A stretch of 64,000 nucleotides of DNA from Cerioporus squamosus. Lineage: Eukaryota; Basidiomycota; Agaricomycetes; Polyporales; Polyporaceae. Positions within the stretch are counted from its first letter, which is position 1, and each line of letters begins with the position of its first letter. Under the pieces are notes generated by a model. It was given only the letters and a program-made list of their open reading frames with translations. It ran no database searches and had not been told where the DNA came from. The position numbers and the translations under genes are program-made. Positions 45,592-56,893 of the stretch are shown in pieces. Location of the stretch: the NCBI GenBank assembly GCA_022592435.1, contig JABYQS010000142.1, positions 36,041 through 100,040 of the forward strand. Reading direction: 5' to 3'.

Positions 45592-48158
45592 ATGTCTGCC
45601 GACGCTTGGACTCCTACCTCTTGGAGGAACAAGCCCGCTGCACAAGTGAGTCATCCCGCTATAGGCGAGTTCGTTAGAGAGAGTTAGCGTGCATGGTCTG
45701 CTCATCGTGTACGACGACGAGCACATCTCCCCATACGCTATTGCTGTTTCTTCTATGCAGCAGCTTGACATTATGACATCGTGGCCTGGAGGTTCTCCGA
45801 GTCAAGTACGACGTGCAGAATCACGGAGTGCGACCAGGAGTTATGCTGACTGTACTTGAGTCCCGAATCCTTCCGGGGCATCGCGGATGTGTACTCGGCG
45901 TCTGGTCCTTCGTAAGCCGTTGCTAACGTTCCACGCAGGACGTTGTCTACCCCGACCGTGAAAAGCTAGAGAAGTGTGTTCATTTGCGCACTTGCCCGTA
46001 TCTCCGGATGCTGACCTACGAAACAGAGTCTTGACCAAAATCCGGACACTGCCGCCTCTAGTGTCGCCTTCAGAGGTCGGTGGCGGACCGTGTTTACACC
46101 GGCGCTCTGCAGCTACTGAGCCATCTCCCCACAGATCGAGCGACTACGGCACCAGCTCTCACAGGTCCAGAAGAACAGGGCCTTCTTGTTGCACGCTGGA
46201 GACTGTGCCGAGAGTTTCGATGCCTGCACACATGTGAATTCGGTTTGTCATGCTTCGTCCGAGTAGCTCTGACATGATCCTGTAGGAAAACATTTCCAAC
46301 AAAATCGGTCTCATTCTCTCCTTCTCTCTGATTCTGATCTGGGGCGCGCGCATGCCGGTTGTGAGTTGACATGCCTCCGTGCTCTGTGCCACACTCACCA
46401 TCCGTGGGTAGGTCCGAATAGGCCGAATCGCTGGACAGTACGCAAAGCCTCGAAGCAGTCCAAAGGAGAAGATTGGGGACCGAGAGGTTCTTAGCTTCAG
46501 GTACGTCGATCCGGACGGAAAATGTTGCACGATCTTATGCACCACTTAGGGGAGACAACGTGAATGGGTAAGCCACCGACTTGCGATCCGAAGCATCTCG
46601 CTGAGCGACGTTGCTGTTCTAGCCTCGATCCCGATGACCGTACACCCGACCCGGATCGGATGTTGAGGTACGTCTTGTGCGCTAACAATTCTGCTTGTTC
46701 GTGCTCATCGTCGACGCAGCGCGTATTTCCACTCAACGGCGACTCTCAACCACGTTCGGAGCTTGTTGACCTCCGGTTTCGCTTCGCTTCATCACCCCAA
46801 GGATTGGTCCCTCACACACGTGCGTTCGCCGGCGGTGAGGTGTGTCCCATCCGCACTTCGTGCCCATGGTTTGGATATTGACGGCCATGTAGGGAAGAGT
46901 TCGAACGCATCACCGGGGGCCTCTCGGATGCACTCGAGTTCACGCGGACAATCGGTCTAGCCAGGGACGGTGTGAGCTACGAACAGGGTGGCGGCCGAGG
47001 TGCACTCGGCGAGGTGGACTTCTACACGAGGTCCGCGTCATCTTTCTCACTATGACCCGGTGTCGATCGACTGACCCTGCCTAGTCACGAGGGCCTCATG
47101 CTCGAATACGAGGAAGCCATGACTCGGGAGTTCCCCATCCCCTCGTCGTTAGCTTCTTACGCTGCTGACGGCACGCAAACGCCACCAAGGAAGGTGCACT
47201 ACAACACATCTGCGCACTTCCTGTGGATCGGCGACCGCACAAGGCAGCTCAACGGTGCACACGTCGAGTACTTCCGCGGTATTCGCAACCCCATCGGGGT
47301 GAAGGTCGGCCCGTCTATGAAGGCAGACGAGCTCGTTAGGCTCCTTGACAGTGAGCACCAGCTTTTCCGGCCGATCGACGGCTTTCGCTGACAATGCTGG
47401 CACAGTCGTCAACCCAGACCGCGAGGACGGAAAGGTGACGTTGATCACCCGCTACGGAGCCGGGAAGGTACGAGCACTTCGCTGTCCACACACGCTGCGT
47501 TCGGGAAGCTGATCCACTCCCAGGTCGAGGACAACCTTCCCGGACATATCCAGGCAGTACAGCAGTCTGGGCACCCTGTCATCTGGATCTCGGACCCCAT
47601 GCACGGAAAGTGAGTCCTATACGTCCCCCAGCACATATCTCTTACGTCTCGATGCTCACGCCCATCCGATCCAGCACCCTGACGTCCGCAAGTGGTCTGA
47701 AGACGCGGAACTTTGGGACGATCATCAGCGAGCTGACCTCGTGCATCCGCATCCACACGGAGTGCGGCTCGCGGCTCGGGGGCGTGAGCCTCGAGTTCAC
47801 CGGCGAGCTCACAGACGACGGCTACAGCGTCACGGAGTGCCTTGGCGGTAGTATGGGCTTGAGCGAGGACCAGCTCCCGCTCAGATACCAGGTGCGCACC
47901 ATGTTTCCTCATCTGCGGTGAGATGTTGCTTACTGAGCGAAATTCTCTTAGTCGTTCTGTGATCCTCGATTGAACTTCGAGCAGTCGCTTGGTGAGTTTG
48001 TTCTGCTATGCGTCGAAGTCCATCCTGGCTCAACGGCATGAACTCCCACAGATGTCGCCTTCCTGATATCTGAGCACTACAAGAAGGAGAGGACGGGTGG
48101 TAAAACGTCCTATGCCGATGTCCTCTACTCTGAGCTGGGGGGGCGTAAGCTCGCTTGA
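45592..48158 (+). CDS. Class II 3-deoxy-7-phosphoheptulonate (DAHP) synthase
   Basis: Sixteen exons: 45592-45645, 45939-45973, 46027-46075, 46135-46233, 46286-46360, 46412-46500, 46550-46567, 46623-46667, 46720-46839, 46893-47030, 47085-47350, 47406-47467, 47524-47609, 47675-47891, 47952-47991, 48052-48158; 499 residues. It condenses PEP and erythrose-4-phosphate, the first step of the shikimate pathway. The class II (plant/mycobacterial) type is shown by [19 protein letters not shown] at the start, [10 protein letters not shown] with the metal Cys, [43 protein letters not shown] with the metal His, LEFTGE and CDPRLN. The segment before GDCAE reads FLLHA where bacterial homologues have FLLQG. 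Most fungi rely on class I enzymes (ARO3/ARO4), so this may serve a parallel or secondary route. Intron 1 is long (293 nt). Confidence 0.88.
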
Positions 48159-48570
48159 ACCAGGAAATCGCCTTCATCGTCGAGGGACTGCTTGATTCAA
48201 GTGTCAAGTGTATTATCAGCAAAATATCAGTCTCTGTAGACATGTCGTTGGACAGTGCTCGCCATATGTACTGTAACATTCCTCTCTGAGCTCGCCGGAC
48301 ACTCCTCGAGTGCAGTACCTATGTGACGGTACAACTCTACCCCAAAGAACGGCAAAGTAAAGCATGCACTAACCAGATATTGATTGTGCTAGGTATTGAC
48401 TTGGAATTGACGGGTAGTAAACGAGATAAGATAAGATTGAAATGTCACCTTGGAGTCCACCGATCGTAATCTGGTCCGGCCTAGTGGGCACCGTACTGTA
48501 CTCACTTCCGTACTCCTTTAGCTACCCTCTCTAGAGCTTGTTCTCGATATATCTCCAAGCGACACACGAA
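48159..48570. other. Spacer upstream of TMA22
   Basis: No gene seen. AT-richer than the flanks. Confidence 0.35.
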
Positions 48571-49453
48571 ATGGCAAGCACGGAACAAGAGGCGACACCC
48601 GTTCAGCCTACACCGCCGAAGGAGGTTCTCTACTGCCAAGGTGAATCGAGCCGATGCCTCCTCCCATTCCTGAGCATCTCTGACATCGCGCACCAACCCG
48701 GTAGTGTGCACATTCCCTGTGGAGTATTGCGAGTTTGGCTCCAGCTTTACAAGATGTAAGGAGTGGCTGCAGAAAGAGAACCCTGCGCTTGTACGACAAG
48801 TTCTATTCGGAAGGTGCGCACTGTCCATGTCACTCGGTTTGTCGAGCCTGGTATAGAGGAGACGTTGTAGAGGCGTTGCAGGCGAAGATCGGGACGTTGA
48901 GCTTGGAGGCGCAGGAGAAGCTGGAGAAGGATACGGCGAAGAAGGAGGCGAAGGCGGAAGCAAAGGCTGATGCCGCGCTCAAGAAGAAGATGGTGCGTGT
49001 TCCACCTGGGTATGGCCCTGACAGTTTATGAACGACGCGCTTTCAGGCATCACAAGTAGGTCCTGTCGCGGTACTTATCATCGCCTGGACCTCATGCTTT
49101 CGGTGTTTCAGGTTACCATCAAGCGGATAGAACGCAACAAGCGGAAGCATGTAACAGCCATTCACGGACTGGAGGCGTTCGGTGCGTCCTGTTATTTTTG
49201 CTCACCCCTTCGCCGTCATTCACGTGCATGCACCGCAGACGTTGACCTCAAGAAGGCTGCCAAGTTCTTCGCACAGAAGTTCGCGACCGGCGCATCGGTC
49301 ACCAAAAACCCGCAAGGGCTGGACGAAATCGTCGTACAAGGCGACGTCAGCGGCGACATCGTTGAGATGATCGAGGACGGCGTGGGTCTGCTGAAGAACG
49401 TACCCAAGGATAACATTGTTGAGGTGGAGGAGAAGACGAAGAAGGGCTCGTAG
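48571..49453 (+). CDS. TMA22: Translation machinery-associated protein 22 (DENR homologue)
   Basis: Six exons: 48571-48640, 48705-48813, 48857-48992, 49047-49055, 49112-49181, 49239-49453, giving 202 residues. TMA22 works with TMA20 (MCT-1) in ribosome recycling and reinitiation. The N-terminal Cys pattern YCQVCTFPVEYCEFG...RCKEWL is the zinc-binding region; the SUI1/eIF1-like domain is VTIKRIERNKRKHVTAIHGLEAF, VDLKKAAKFFAQKFATG, EIVVQGDVS. A Lys/Glu/Ala-rich helix joins them. Exon 4 is only 9 nt (ASQ). In exon 2 the expected LYDKFYSE appears only if one T near 48790 is ignored; as written the frame reads LVRQVLFGR but still splices in phase to the next exon. This is either a sequence error or a tolerated substitution. 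Confidence 0.85.
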
Positions 49454-50838
49454 TGGGTCCAAGCGCAAGCACAGATGTAGGAGAATGGAGAACGTGTATC
49501 ATTACTGGTGGTACGTCATATCGTTCGTCCTTTTGATCTCCTGACTGATCTTTCCCCTTGCTGTTCTTGCAGTACCATATCACATCCCACTTGCATTACA
49601 ACACGACATGCACAGACTGAACGAGTCATGTTGGCTGTTTGTACCGCGGGGTAATGACCGAACGATTTTAATCGCTCGATAGAGGTCCTGCAAGTAGTCG
49701 ATTTCGTCCTTGGTGAGCTTGACGTCAAGTCCCTCTAACTCTCGCCTCAGCGTCTGCAGCGTTCTCAACCACTGACTACGGTGTTCACCGATGATGTCCT
49801 TCGAATTGTACAAACATGTGGTACCAAAGATCGGAAGCCGCCACAACATTGTAACAGGTTAGCTGCAACGAATGGAGGAGTGGTCAGTCTGCGTCTAGCA
49901 TCGATGCATGCTGCGACCCAGACCGCCCTGGTTGACGTACCCATCGGTCCCGTATCTTCTCGCCCCTGAGTGGCCTCGCGCGTCCAACGAACTGTAACGT
50001 TCCTCCGCCTGTGAATCGCAAACTCAACGGACACCACACAAACGTTGGCCATGATCACGAGTTCTTCCGAGGGAGGTTGAGTTGGTTGCCGCCTTCCTGG
50101 AGGTGATTTTCGACAGCCCATCACAGTAGGCCTGACCGCCTGGCCCGTCTTCCGTGAGTCATGCGTCCTCTAAGCGTCTCTTCTCAGGTCACACTCACCG
50201 CCGTAGTGTCCAGTATGTGTATGCCGGCATCCTACGCACGCAATAGCGCGAAAACGTGGGGATGATGAGCATCCGCAGTCGAGGAAATCATACACTTACG
50301 TGTATGATGACCTCTCCCACCTCGTCGAGCAGTTAGTGAGTCCACTTGGCGCTGTGGGCCATGCACGCACGGAAGCTGCTGCAAGATCGTGGGGCTGAGA
50401 GGAGGCAGCTGTGGGCGCCGCACTCGCGGTCTGAAGTACTCTCGTCTCCGGAGTTGTACTTACTACTTATGCTTCATAAAGGGACCTCGATGTCAGACAT
50501 CGCACACAGTCCGAACCAAGTCTGGACAGCCAGAAGGAGACGCGTCGGAGAATAGGATATCTACAGGGAAAGGGAGTAGACTACAACATGCGGCATTACC
50601 CGAGGAAATAACGAATGGTGATACATGACCGGACACAGAGGGACCTTCAGCCTACGAGCAGGCGACGCCTCGCCAGACAACCATGGTCAAGGAAGGGGAA
50701 GGGATACAGGATCGTGGGGAGGGGGTAATGCTACACATGAGAATAAATAACGATAACAAATAACGGCGGGAATGCGAAAAAGTCCAGACCATAGCGCCAC
50801 GGCGCGGTCCCAGCGCGAGTCGGGTGCAGCAGGCACGT
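49454..50838. other. 1.4-kb intergenic region
   Basis: Apart from the possible reductase relic below, no coding signal was found; convergent 3' flanks of TMA22 and the WPGY protein gene. Confidence 0.35.
49610..49850 (-). pseudogene. Possible aldo/keto reductase C-terminal relic
   Basis: A minus-strand stretch reads LEGLDVKLTKDEIDYLQDLYRAIK, resembling the helix near the C-terminus of fungal aldo/keto reductases (NIEGL...LTKEEIDYLE). Nothing upstream matches the barrel, so at best this is a small remnant. Similarity judged from memory. Confidence 0.25.
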
Positions 50839-51568
50839 TCAGCGGCGGGGTACCACATTGACGACCGCCTGGAAGACGCAGGGGTTGTGGTCGATGTTCT
50901 CCAAAGAGACAAGCACCATGTCGTCGACAGACGTGTTGGAGCTGATCCTCCAAAACGGATCCGTCCCATGGGCCGACCGTCGCGCTTTCTGTAAAGCCCT
51001 TGTTAGGCGTCTGCTGTCCAACGCGGCCACGTGACAGTTACTCACCTCGAAGAACCACTCGAAAGCTTTCACGATGTCCGCTGCCAGCTCGAATCGACTG
51101 ACAAGACGGCCGGCCTTTATGACGTTGATGCGGCGGTAATCATCCTTAAGGTGAGCGTAGCCCGGCCACTGCGAGGTCGAGTAAGTACAGGTATAATCTC
51201 TACAAAAGCATCGCACGCACGGTAATCCTGAGATCGAAGCTGGAACCGCGCGAATCCGGAAAAGCAGGACTGTCGGCAATGAGAAGGTCCCTCTTCCGTG
51301 CAGCACGAATGTCGGCAAATCGCCAACCACCGTGGTGAGGAAAGGCAGATTCGAACGTGACACAGACTTTGCGATCCCAAACAGTTGCAGGCTGGGTCAG
51401 GCTGGGATGGAGCTGGGCGGTTGGGATCGGATACAGCTGCGTCGCGTTCGGATTGCGATTCTCCTTGCCATTATAGCCGACCCGGGACAAGTCCACCGCA
51501 CCGTGCAACGTAGAGAACGTGGTGAGCTGCTGGGGTCTGGGACTCTGGTGGAGGAATACCGTGGACAT
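50839..51568 (-). CDS. Uncharacterised basidiomycete protein (WPGY family)
   Basis: Three exons: 51568-51221, 51168-51046, 50988-50839, giving 206 residues. The middle exon starts WPGYAHLKDDYRRINVI and continues RLVSRFELAADIVKAFEWFFE, a pattern I recall from many unnamed Agaricomycete proteins in which WPGY is followed by a helix containing an Arg-x-x-LA motif. The N-terminal 120 residues are Pro/Thr-rich and disordered, the C-terminus ends VDDMVLVSLENI...VVPRR. No catalytic motif, signal peptide or membrane segment. All donors are strong (GTGCGT, GTGAGT). Confidence 0.6.
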
Positions 51569-52601
51569 TGCAAAATAGAAGGGGAGTGATTAAGATCGAG
51601 GGGAGTAGAGTATGCGAGTGAGTATGGTGTATGTTCGTGAGTTATGAGTGGTGATGCAAAGCGAAACTCACCCTAGCGAGTTTTATACCAAGTGCCGGCC
51701 TCGTCCATGGGGAGAGCGAAGCCACAGGTTCACAAAGCTCGACCGAGCAATGCGCGACCCCGTCAAAGCCTCCCGGCGCACACACAATTGCGGAGACAAT
51801 CATTACATACCGGATCAAGCACTTCCACTGCTACTGAAACGCTCCACGCATAGGCAGGAGTACGGCAGAATGGGCGGGGGAACGACCGAGCAAAAGCGAC
51901 GGCCAAAGGGAATGGACCGACGGCCCATTGTGGCGGCTCGCTTTGACGCACCGACGTCACCCATCGGGCAAAGCGTCGCTCGGCGCGTCAAAGCGTCGCA
52001 TCTGTGACGCGACAAGTAAGGTAAGGAACGCGTCTATAGCCGGGCCCGAGAGGATAAACGCACCTTTCACGCCGGCTTTTACGGGATGTATCCCACGTAC
52101 AAACAGTATAGTACTGTCCTACTTCAGGTGCATAAGCAAGCAAGCCGCAAAGACTTACTTGCCAGGCACCGAGGACCTTCCATTGTCGAGTATAAAGCAA
52201 GTTGCCATGTGTCCGAGGGCAACCACGAGCTCATGAAAGGCCGGCATTAGTCTGGAGGCCGATATGAGGTTCAAGCTGTGCGAGAGCCATAGCAACCGAA
52301 GGTCCAAAGAGTCTCTTAGTCTACACAGCGAGAAGAGTCAAAGCAGAGATCCACGTTGCCAGGTCGTGGTCGACGACGAGAGCAAAGACATCTATGATCT
52401 AGACGCCCCGAACTACTACAGACATGTCACATGACCAATGGCCTACGTTGAACTTGGGGTCACTGAGTTGAAGACGCAGCTGCTACCACTCTAGTACTAG
52501 TAGTAGGAGCTGTAGCTTTTACAGGCTCGCTCTCGACCCCTCCAATTCATCGATTTCCACGGAGACTGAGTGCTTTCGACCCGCTCGGCCCTACTTCTGC
52601 C
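51569..52601. other. Intergenic region
   Basis: 5' flank of the WPGY gene and 3' flank of the F-box-like copy D. Contains the near-palindromic CACTCTAGTACTAGTAGTAGGAG around 52490. No gene recognised. Confidence 0.35.
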
Positions 52602-53791
52602 CTACTTCTGCATTCTATCCCCACGTATCTCCCACTCCGTGTATAGTAGAGGACGGTCGTTCGTTAAAAGTGAGGGGTCCTTTCTGTCCCATATATCGCG
52701 CAACAGCTTGTCCGTATCTTCGCTCACATCCTTCCCGTCTCTCCCAGCGCCGGCGCGGTGCCCCGTGTCCGGTAGTTGCTCAAGAACCGCCATGCAGATC
52801 CTGTTCCCCGCCCAACGCCCGCGGTGGAAGTTCTTGGCGTGCTCCTTCGACATAGGTAAACCAGTCTCCGGGTCGCTCGACCAAGAGATGAGCGACAGCA
52901 AGACGTGGACCCAGGCGACTCCTCTCCGCGGCCCCCAGGCCAGGGTCATCCTGTCCTCGCGGATGTACTCCGCTCTCGAGAGGTTGCACAACACGCGGGT
53001 ACCGGTAGGATACTGCGGAGCCCATAGCGGGACGTGTGACCGAGGAGGCATAGGATCGAGCTGGAGCCCGAATACTGTGCTGAAGAGGCGGCAATCGCTC
53101 TCAAAGGTAGGATGTGGATGGCCTGGCTGGTTGCGGTCGGCCTCGCCTCGCTTCATGGCGTCCAGCAGGAGGAGTGCGCCGTCGGACCGGTGGAGAGTCC
53201 ATACCCGGGAGAGCGCAAGTCGATAGCGGCTATAGATGTAACCCAGGAATCCCTTTCCCATGGGCTCGTCATCCTCGGACCCAGAACCGTCCGTGTCCTC
53301 GTCATCTTTCGTCGTGTCCCCTCGTAGTGACCATTCCCTCATCTCCTCTCTCTCCTGTGAGGTGAGCAGGTTCGCCGGAAGATCGCCTTCCTTCGTCTTC
53401 GAGCCGATACAGATGAGACGACAACCGGCCCACGGTGAGTAGAACTCCCGTAGCGCTCCGAGAATGCGAGATCTCCCTACAGAGAGAAGATATCTGCAAG
53501 TGACCGCAAAGGAAACTGTGTGTTGTAGCTCTATCAGTGCGGAGAATATCGCGTCCAGGAGTTCAGGTGGAAGGACGAAGAGTGCGCTGCTCTGTATGAC
53601 CATGGCATCACTGTTACACCATACGTCCATCTGGCTATCAGTCACGTCAGCAAGCATCATTGCAGAGATATACAGTGAACAGAGACCTACCGTGGCAGAC
53701 GTGGTGGGAAGATGCTCCTGCACGGTTGCTCATCGCTGCCCAGCGTGCCGAAGAAGTTCGACGAGTCGTACAGCCCATGCCAATTGCTCAT
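52602..53791 (-). CDS. F-box-like family copy D, intact member
   Basis: Two exons, 53791-53691 and 53634-52602, giving 377 residues. Exon 1 (MSNWHGLYDSSNFFGTLGSD) splices with donor GTAGGT. Exon 2 has an F-box-like start VLPPELLDAIFSALIELQHT and TCRYLL, then REFYSPWAGCRLICIG, an acidic linker (DDEDTDGSGSEDDE), VLCNLSRAEYIRED, LLSLISWSSD and RWAGNRICMAVLEQLP. No stop or shift interrupts it, unlike copies A, B and C elsewhere in this window. The C-terminal module (NLSxxEYVR, ICWS, WAGDRFCI) is unknown to me as a named domain. Putative role in substrate recognition, inferred only from the F-box-like start. Confidence 0.7.
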
Positions 53792-55141
53792 CTGCTTCTT
53801 ATCCACGTTGATGCTGCCAATGCGTACCTCAGCTATCAAACGGAGAACCATTGATAGTATTTATGCCACGTACAGGTACCAAGCTTGTGGCATTGCCGAT
53901 ATGGCGACGGGGATGTAGTGCCTCGTATCGCGGCGAAACCTTCAAGTTGCGACTCTGCTTGAACTGCTATGCAAGTACGTATAATGTCATCCGGGATGAA
54001 TCATCGGTCAAATAAGGAAGGTATCCGGTCCCCACCCTTTGGCGCTTCGGTCCTACGCCGATGGATTAACTGTCAACACTTTTAACAGACCCCTGTAGAT
54101 GAGTCTTTTCCGTCTCAAAATTGGCACAGTTGAACTCAGTAGGATGTCCATACACATGGAAAAATACGACTCTGGCTCCTCGATCAAGGCTTGAAGAGAT
54201 TCTTGAGTACGAAGCATGGAAGGGCTCGAGCGCCCGAAGTCCAAAACAGGTAAGCTTGAGCTCCGGGCGGGAGTTCAGGGTGGGAGCGCCCGCAGGAGGT
54301 CATAACTTGTCCTCGGGATACTGGGTTTCTCCCTCTACCTGAGGGCAAACTGGTATTTTTCCCGTGCTCAGGGACCCAGAAACTATAAGCCTGCCAAGTT
54401 TGGCAGCAACTGGCCCAGCGGGGGAGGTGCTGTTGAACGGTGTTGACAGTGGATCCATAATCACGACAAGAGCAGCAATTGCGATGACCGGTGATTTATC
54501 CCGGATGACTCTATACCATTTTGCAACTGCTATCCGGCGTACGATTAAGATTCTAGTGTGAGTCCAACATCTTCGGAGCAGAGGACGTCGCATATACCTC
54601 AGATAGAGCTCGTCTAGTCGCACCGAGGGAGCGGACTGCGAGCTTCCTGGTCGCCGACGTCGTGGCGGTCTCTGGGCAAGTGCAGTAGCGGCTTCTCGCG
54701 AAGCGCCGGCGTTCTCTCTTGGATCCAGACCGCCACGATGATCTTTCATGTCCCTGAACGTTTGAACTACCCTACTGCGCTGCCTGTGTCCGTAAAACGC
54801 GGAGTCATTGCAGCCACTTATCCCGCGTTCCATTTTGCACTAGGTACCACGGGCCTGTCGAGGCAGTGTGGTATTATATCGCTGGTAGTAAATTATGACT
54901 GGCCATTCAGCTAACTCGTGATCGGGACTTTCAAAACTCACGTATGGGAGACAGGGTGCCTCAGGATGCCTAGAGCCTCGCCAAGTCAACCTTGAAGGCA
55001 CGCCATCGCGCCCGACAAGCTCTCGTGGAAAAATCAGAATTGCGAAGGGTCCGGTTCTTCACAGTCTCATGACAGCGAGCCCACAGTACCGACTCACCGC
55101 GTACAACGATAGCTCTAGCCTCTGCACCTCATACCTCCGCC
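53792..55141. other. 1.35-kb gene-poor region
   Basis: A 177-codon minus-strand open frame (54833-54300) is present without recognisable features. Otherwise nothing seen. Confidence 0.35.
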
Positions 55142-55916
55142 ATTCGAACCTGGTAAGTCGATCACTGCTCTTGCTCAGCACGCCTTCACTTCTGCTGTCA
55201 CCCATAGACTACCCTGACCCTGTGGGAGCGGCGACTCTGACGTTCACGCCGGCTGTGAGCTAGGTTCTCCGGTCTTACGTGCTTCAACTTCCTGAAGGTA
55301 CTAATCCCGACCTGTTGCACCGCAGTTCAATGGTCGTTACCTGTCAACCTTCGGTCAGGTGTGCTCTCGCAATCCACGCGACGTCTCGCGTCTTTGTGGG
55401 TTCTCGGATTCCAAACTTGAAGACACCCAGCGCTGACTAGTCCCGGCCGGACTGAGGGTCTTGAGGTTTTAAAGCAATACATGTCACCTCCGCAGATCCG
55501 CTCAGGTGGGTTTGAGGCGCTATTGGTATGCAAACGTGCTTGCCTGCAGCGTCCCGTCAGACTTGGCAACCCTTCACATCACCTTCCAAGGAATGTTGAC
55601 CACCGGAGGCGAGCAGGAGCAATCCCGCAACCGCGCACCCCATCACCTACGCATCCCGCGAACGCTCGTCTGTTCCGCATATAAGAGCCGTCTCAACGCT
55701 AGTAGGGTCCCCAGGCAATCAGCTTGATTCCTCTACGGTGCGCATCCACCTATACCCACTCTTTCGACCCACGCTGACGATTGCTCCAGCTCACCGAGTC
55801 TCCACGCAAGCACTCTCACCGTTTCCCTTCAAACTCCTTTCGCAAAGTCATAACCGTATGTCATCTCCCCTACCGCCTCCTCCCGAGCCTCCACTAACAC
55901 GACATTGCATCTACAG

Positions 55917-56162
55917 ATGGGTGCCATCATTATCGTCAACAACTCCTCGAGCGCCGTCAGTGTGTTCGTCTCCAAGTACTCCAACAGCAGCGGCAGCGAC
56001 GATTGGTTCTCGCTTGGCCCCGGCAAGAGCGACTCGTGGACGCGCAACGGCTGGGAGCTCGTCGCGTTCAAGAACGCCAACGACACCGACCGTGCCGGCA
56101 GGTACGTTCGCCAGGACGCCAAGGTCACCTACCACGACCTCGCGAACATCACGGTCAGCTGA
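55917..56162 (+). CDS. Small 81-residue protein, copy 1
   Basis: A single coding exon. It starts MGAIIIVNNSSSAVSVFVSKYS, then SDDWFSLGPGKSDSW, NGWELVAFKNANDTDRAGRY and ends LANITVS. No signal peptide, no cysteines; alternating beta-strand pattern. It is highly similar to the copy at 58378-58623. The ATG follows directly the AG of a 61-nt 5' UTR intron (55856-55916, donor GTATGT), a layout repeated in copy 2. I recall similar short unnamed proteins in other mushrooms but no function. The aspect of a small beta-sandwich is speculation. Confidence 0.7.
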   Translation: MGAIIIVNNSSSAVSVFVSKYSNSSGSDDWFSLGPGKSDSWTRNGWELVAFKNANDTDRAGRYVRQDAKVTYHDLANITVS

Positions 56163-56321
56163 AGGGCTGGTTGCCAGCGTAATGCTTAGGCCGCTGCCAG
56201 GTGGCGAATGGCAGTCGGATTCTTGGTCATCAGTGTCAGCGTCGTTTGTCGTCAAAGTTCAGAGAAATTGTAGTTCGTTGTGAGAATGCGATTGTTCAGT
56301 GTGTATGTGGCGAGGGTGTGC

Positions 56322-56893
56322 TTACCGGAGCACCCTCTTCGATGCTGGTCCCGAGCTGGAGCAGCTTGCGCCATTGGTAGTCCTCTTCTTCGGCGATGTC
56401 ATGACCGAGGCTACCCGCTGGAGGCCTGATGCACACTTCGTGGGCGGTACTGCGGTATGCACTTGCAGACGAACGTCAGTTGAGATTTCGACGGAGCATA
56501 CAGTGTACGTTAACGTACCCTTTACTACTGGGTTATCCAGAAGCTTTAGCTCCGGAGCCGTAACGTGGTTCATGCGGAAGCTCTTCCTCGTCTTCATCGT
56601 CGTCGGCTGGAGCATCCGCGGCCATTCGCTGCCAGCAAAGACACGTTCACGGACGACGAACCTATCCTGGCCGATCTCAGCTTGCGCAATCCGCTGATCA
56701 ACATCCTTCACACTCGGGGACGCAACCTGACGACGCACACGAGACACGTCATGGTTTGCACCCACTGGCACAATCACCTCTTGGAAGCAGACAGTGTTCT
56801 CGACCTTCGCACACACAAGCACTACGCCCGGTCTCGGTCCGTACAGCAACGTCCTGGTGGAAGTCGGTGTTTGAGGGGAGGAGTCTGAGACGT
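56322..56893 (-). pseudogene. DUF1963-like gene, truncated duplicate
   Basis: Matches exon 1 (3' part) and exon 2 of the gene at 58873-59799: VENTVCFQEVIVP, DRFVVRERVFAG, MNHVTAPELKLLDNPVVKG, with the same GTACGT donor and the later GTAAGC donor preserved. The first 70 or so codons, with the GGANPVLLPGEAWP core, are missing and the sequence just inside the breakpoint has a small deletion that shifts frame. It is a by-product of the segmental duplication. Confidence 0.65.

Larger units (their letters stand above)
55142..56893. repeat. Segmental duplication, unit 1
   Basis: Colinear with 57596-59590. Shared landmarks are TTCGAACCT at the left edge, TGACGTTCACGCCGGC, GGTACTAATCCCGAC, CAGGTGTG, TCTCGGATT, GACACCC, the GCTGACGATTGCTC promoter block, the 81-residue gene, and the 3' part of a DUF1963-like gene. 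Unit 1 ends inside the DUF1963-like gene at about 56893. Confidence 0.7.

Noticed and set aside
23038..48158. Possible secondary-metabolite cluster (SDR, epimerase-like enzyme, DAHP synthase)
   Set aside because: No backbone synthase, regulator or transporter between them, and housekeeping or F-box genes intervene.
54300..54833. 177-codon minus-strand frame
   Set aside because: Some hydrophobic residues near the centre but no start context, splice signals or similarity that I recognise.
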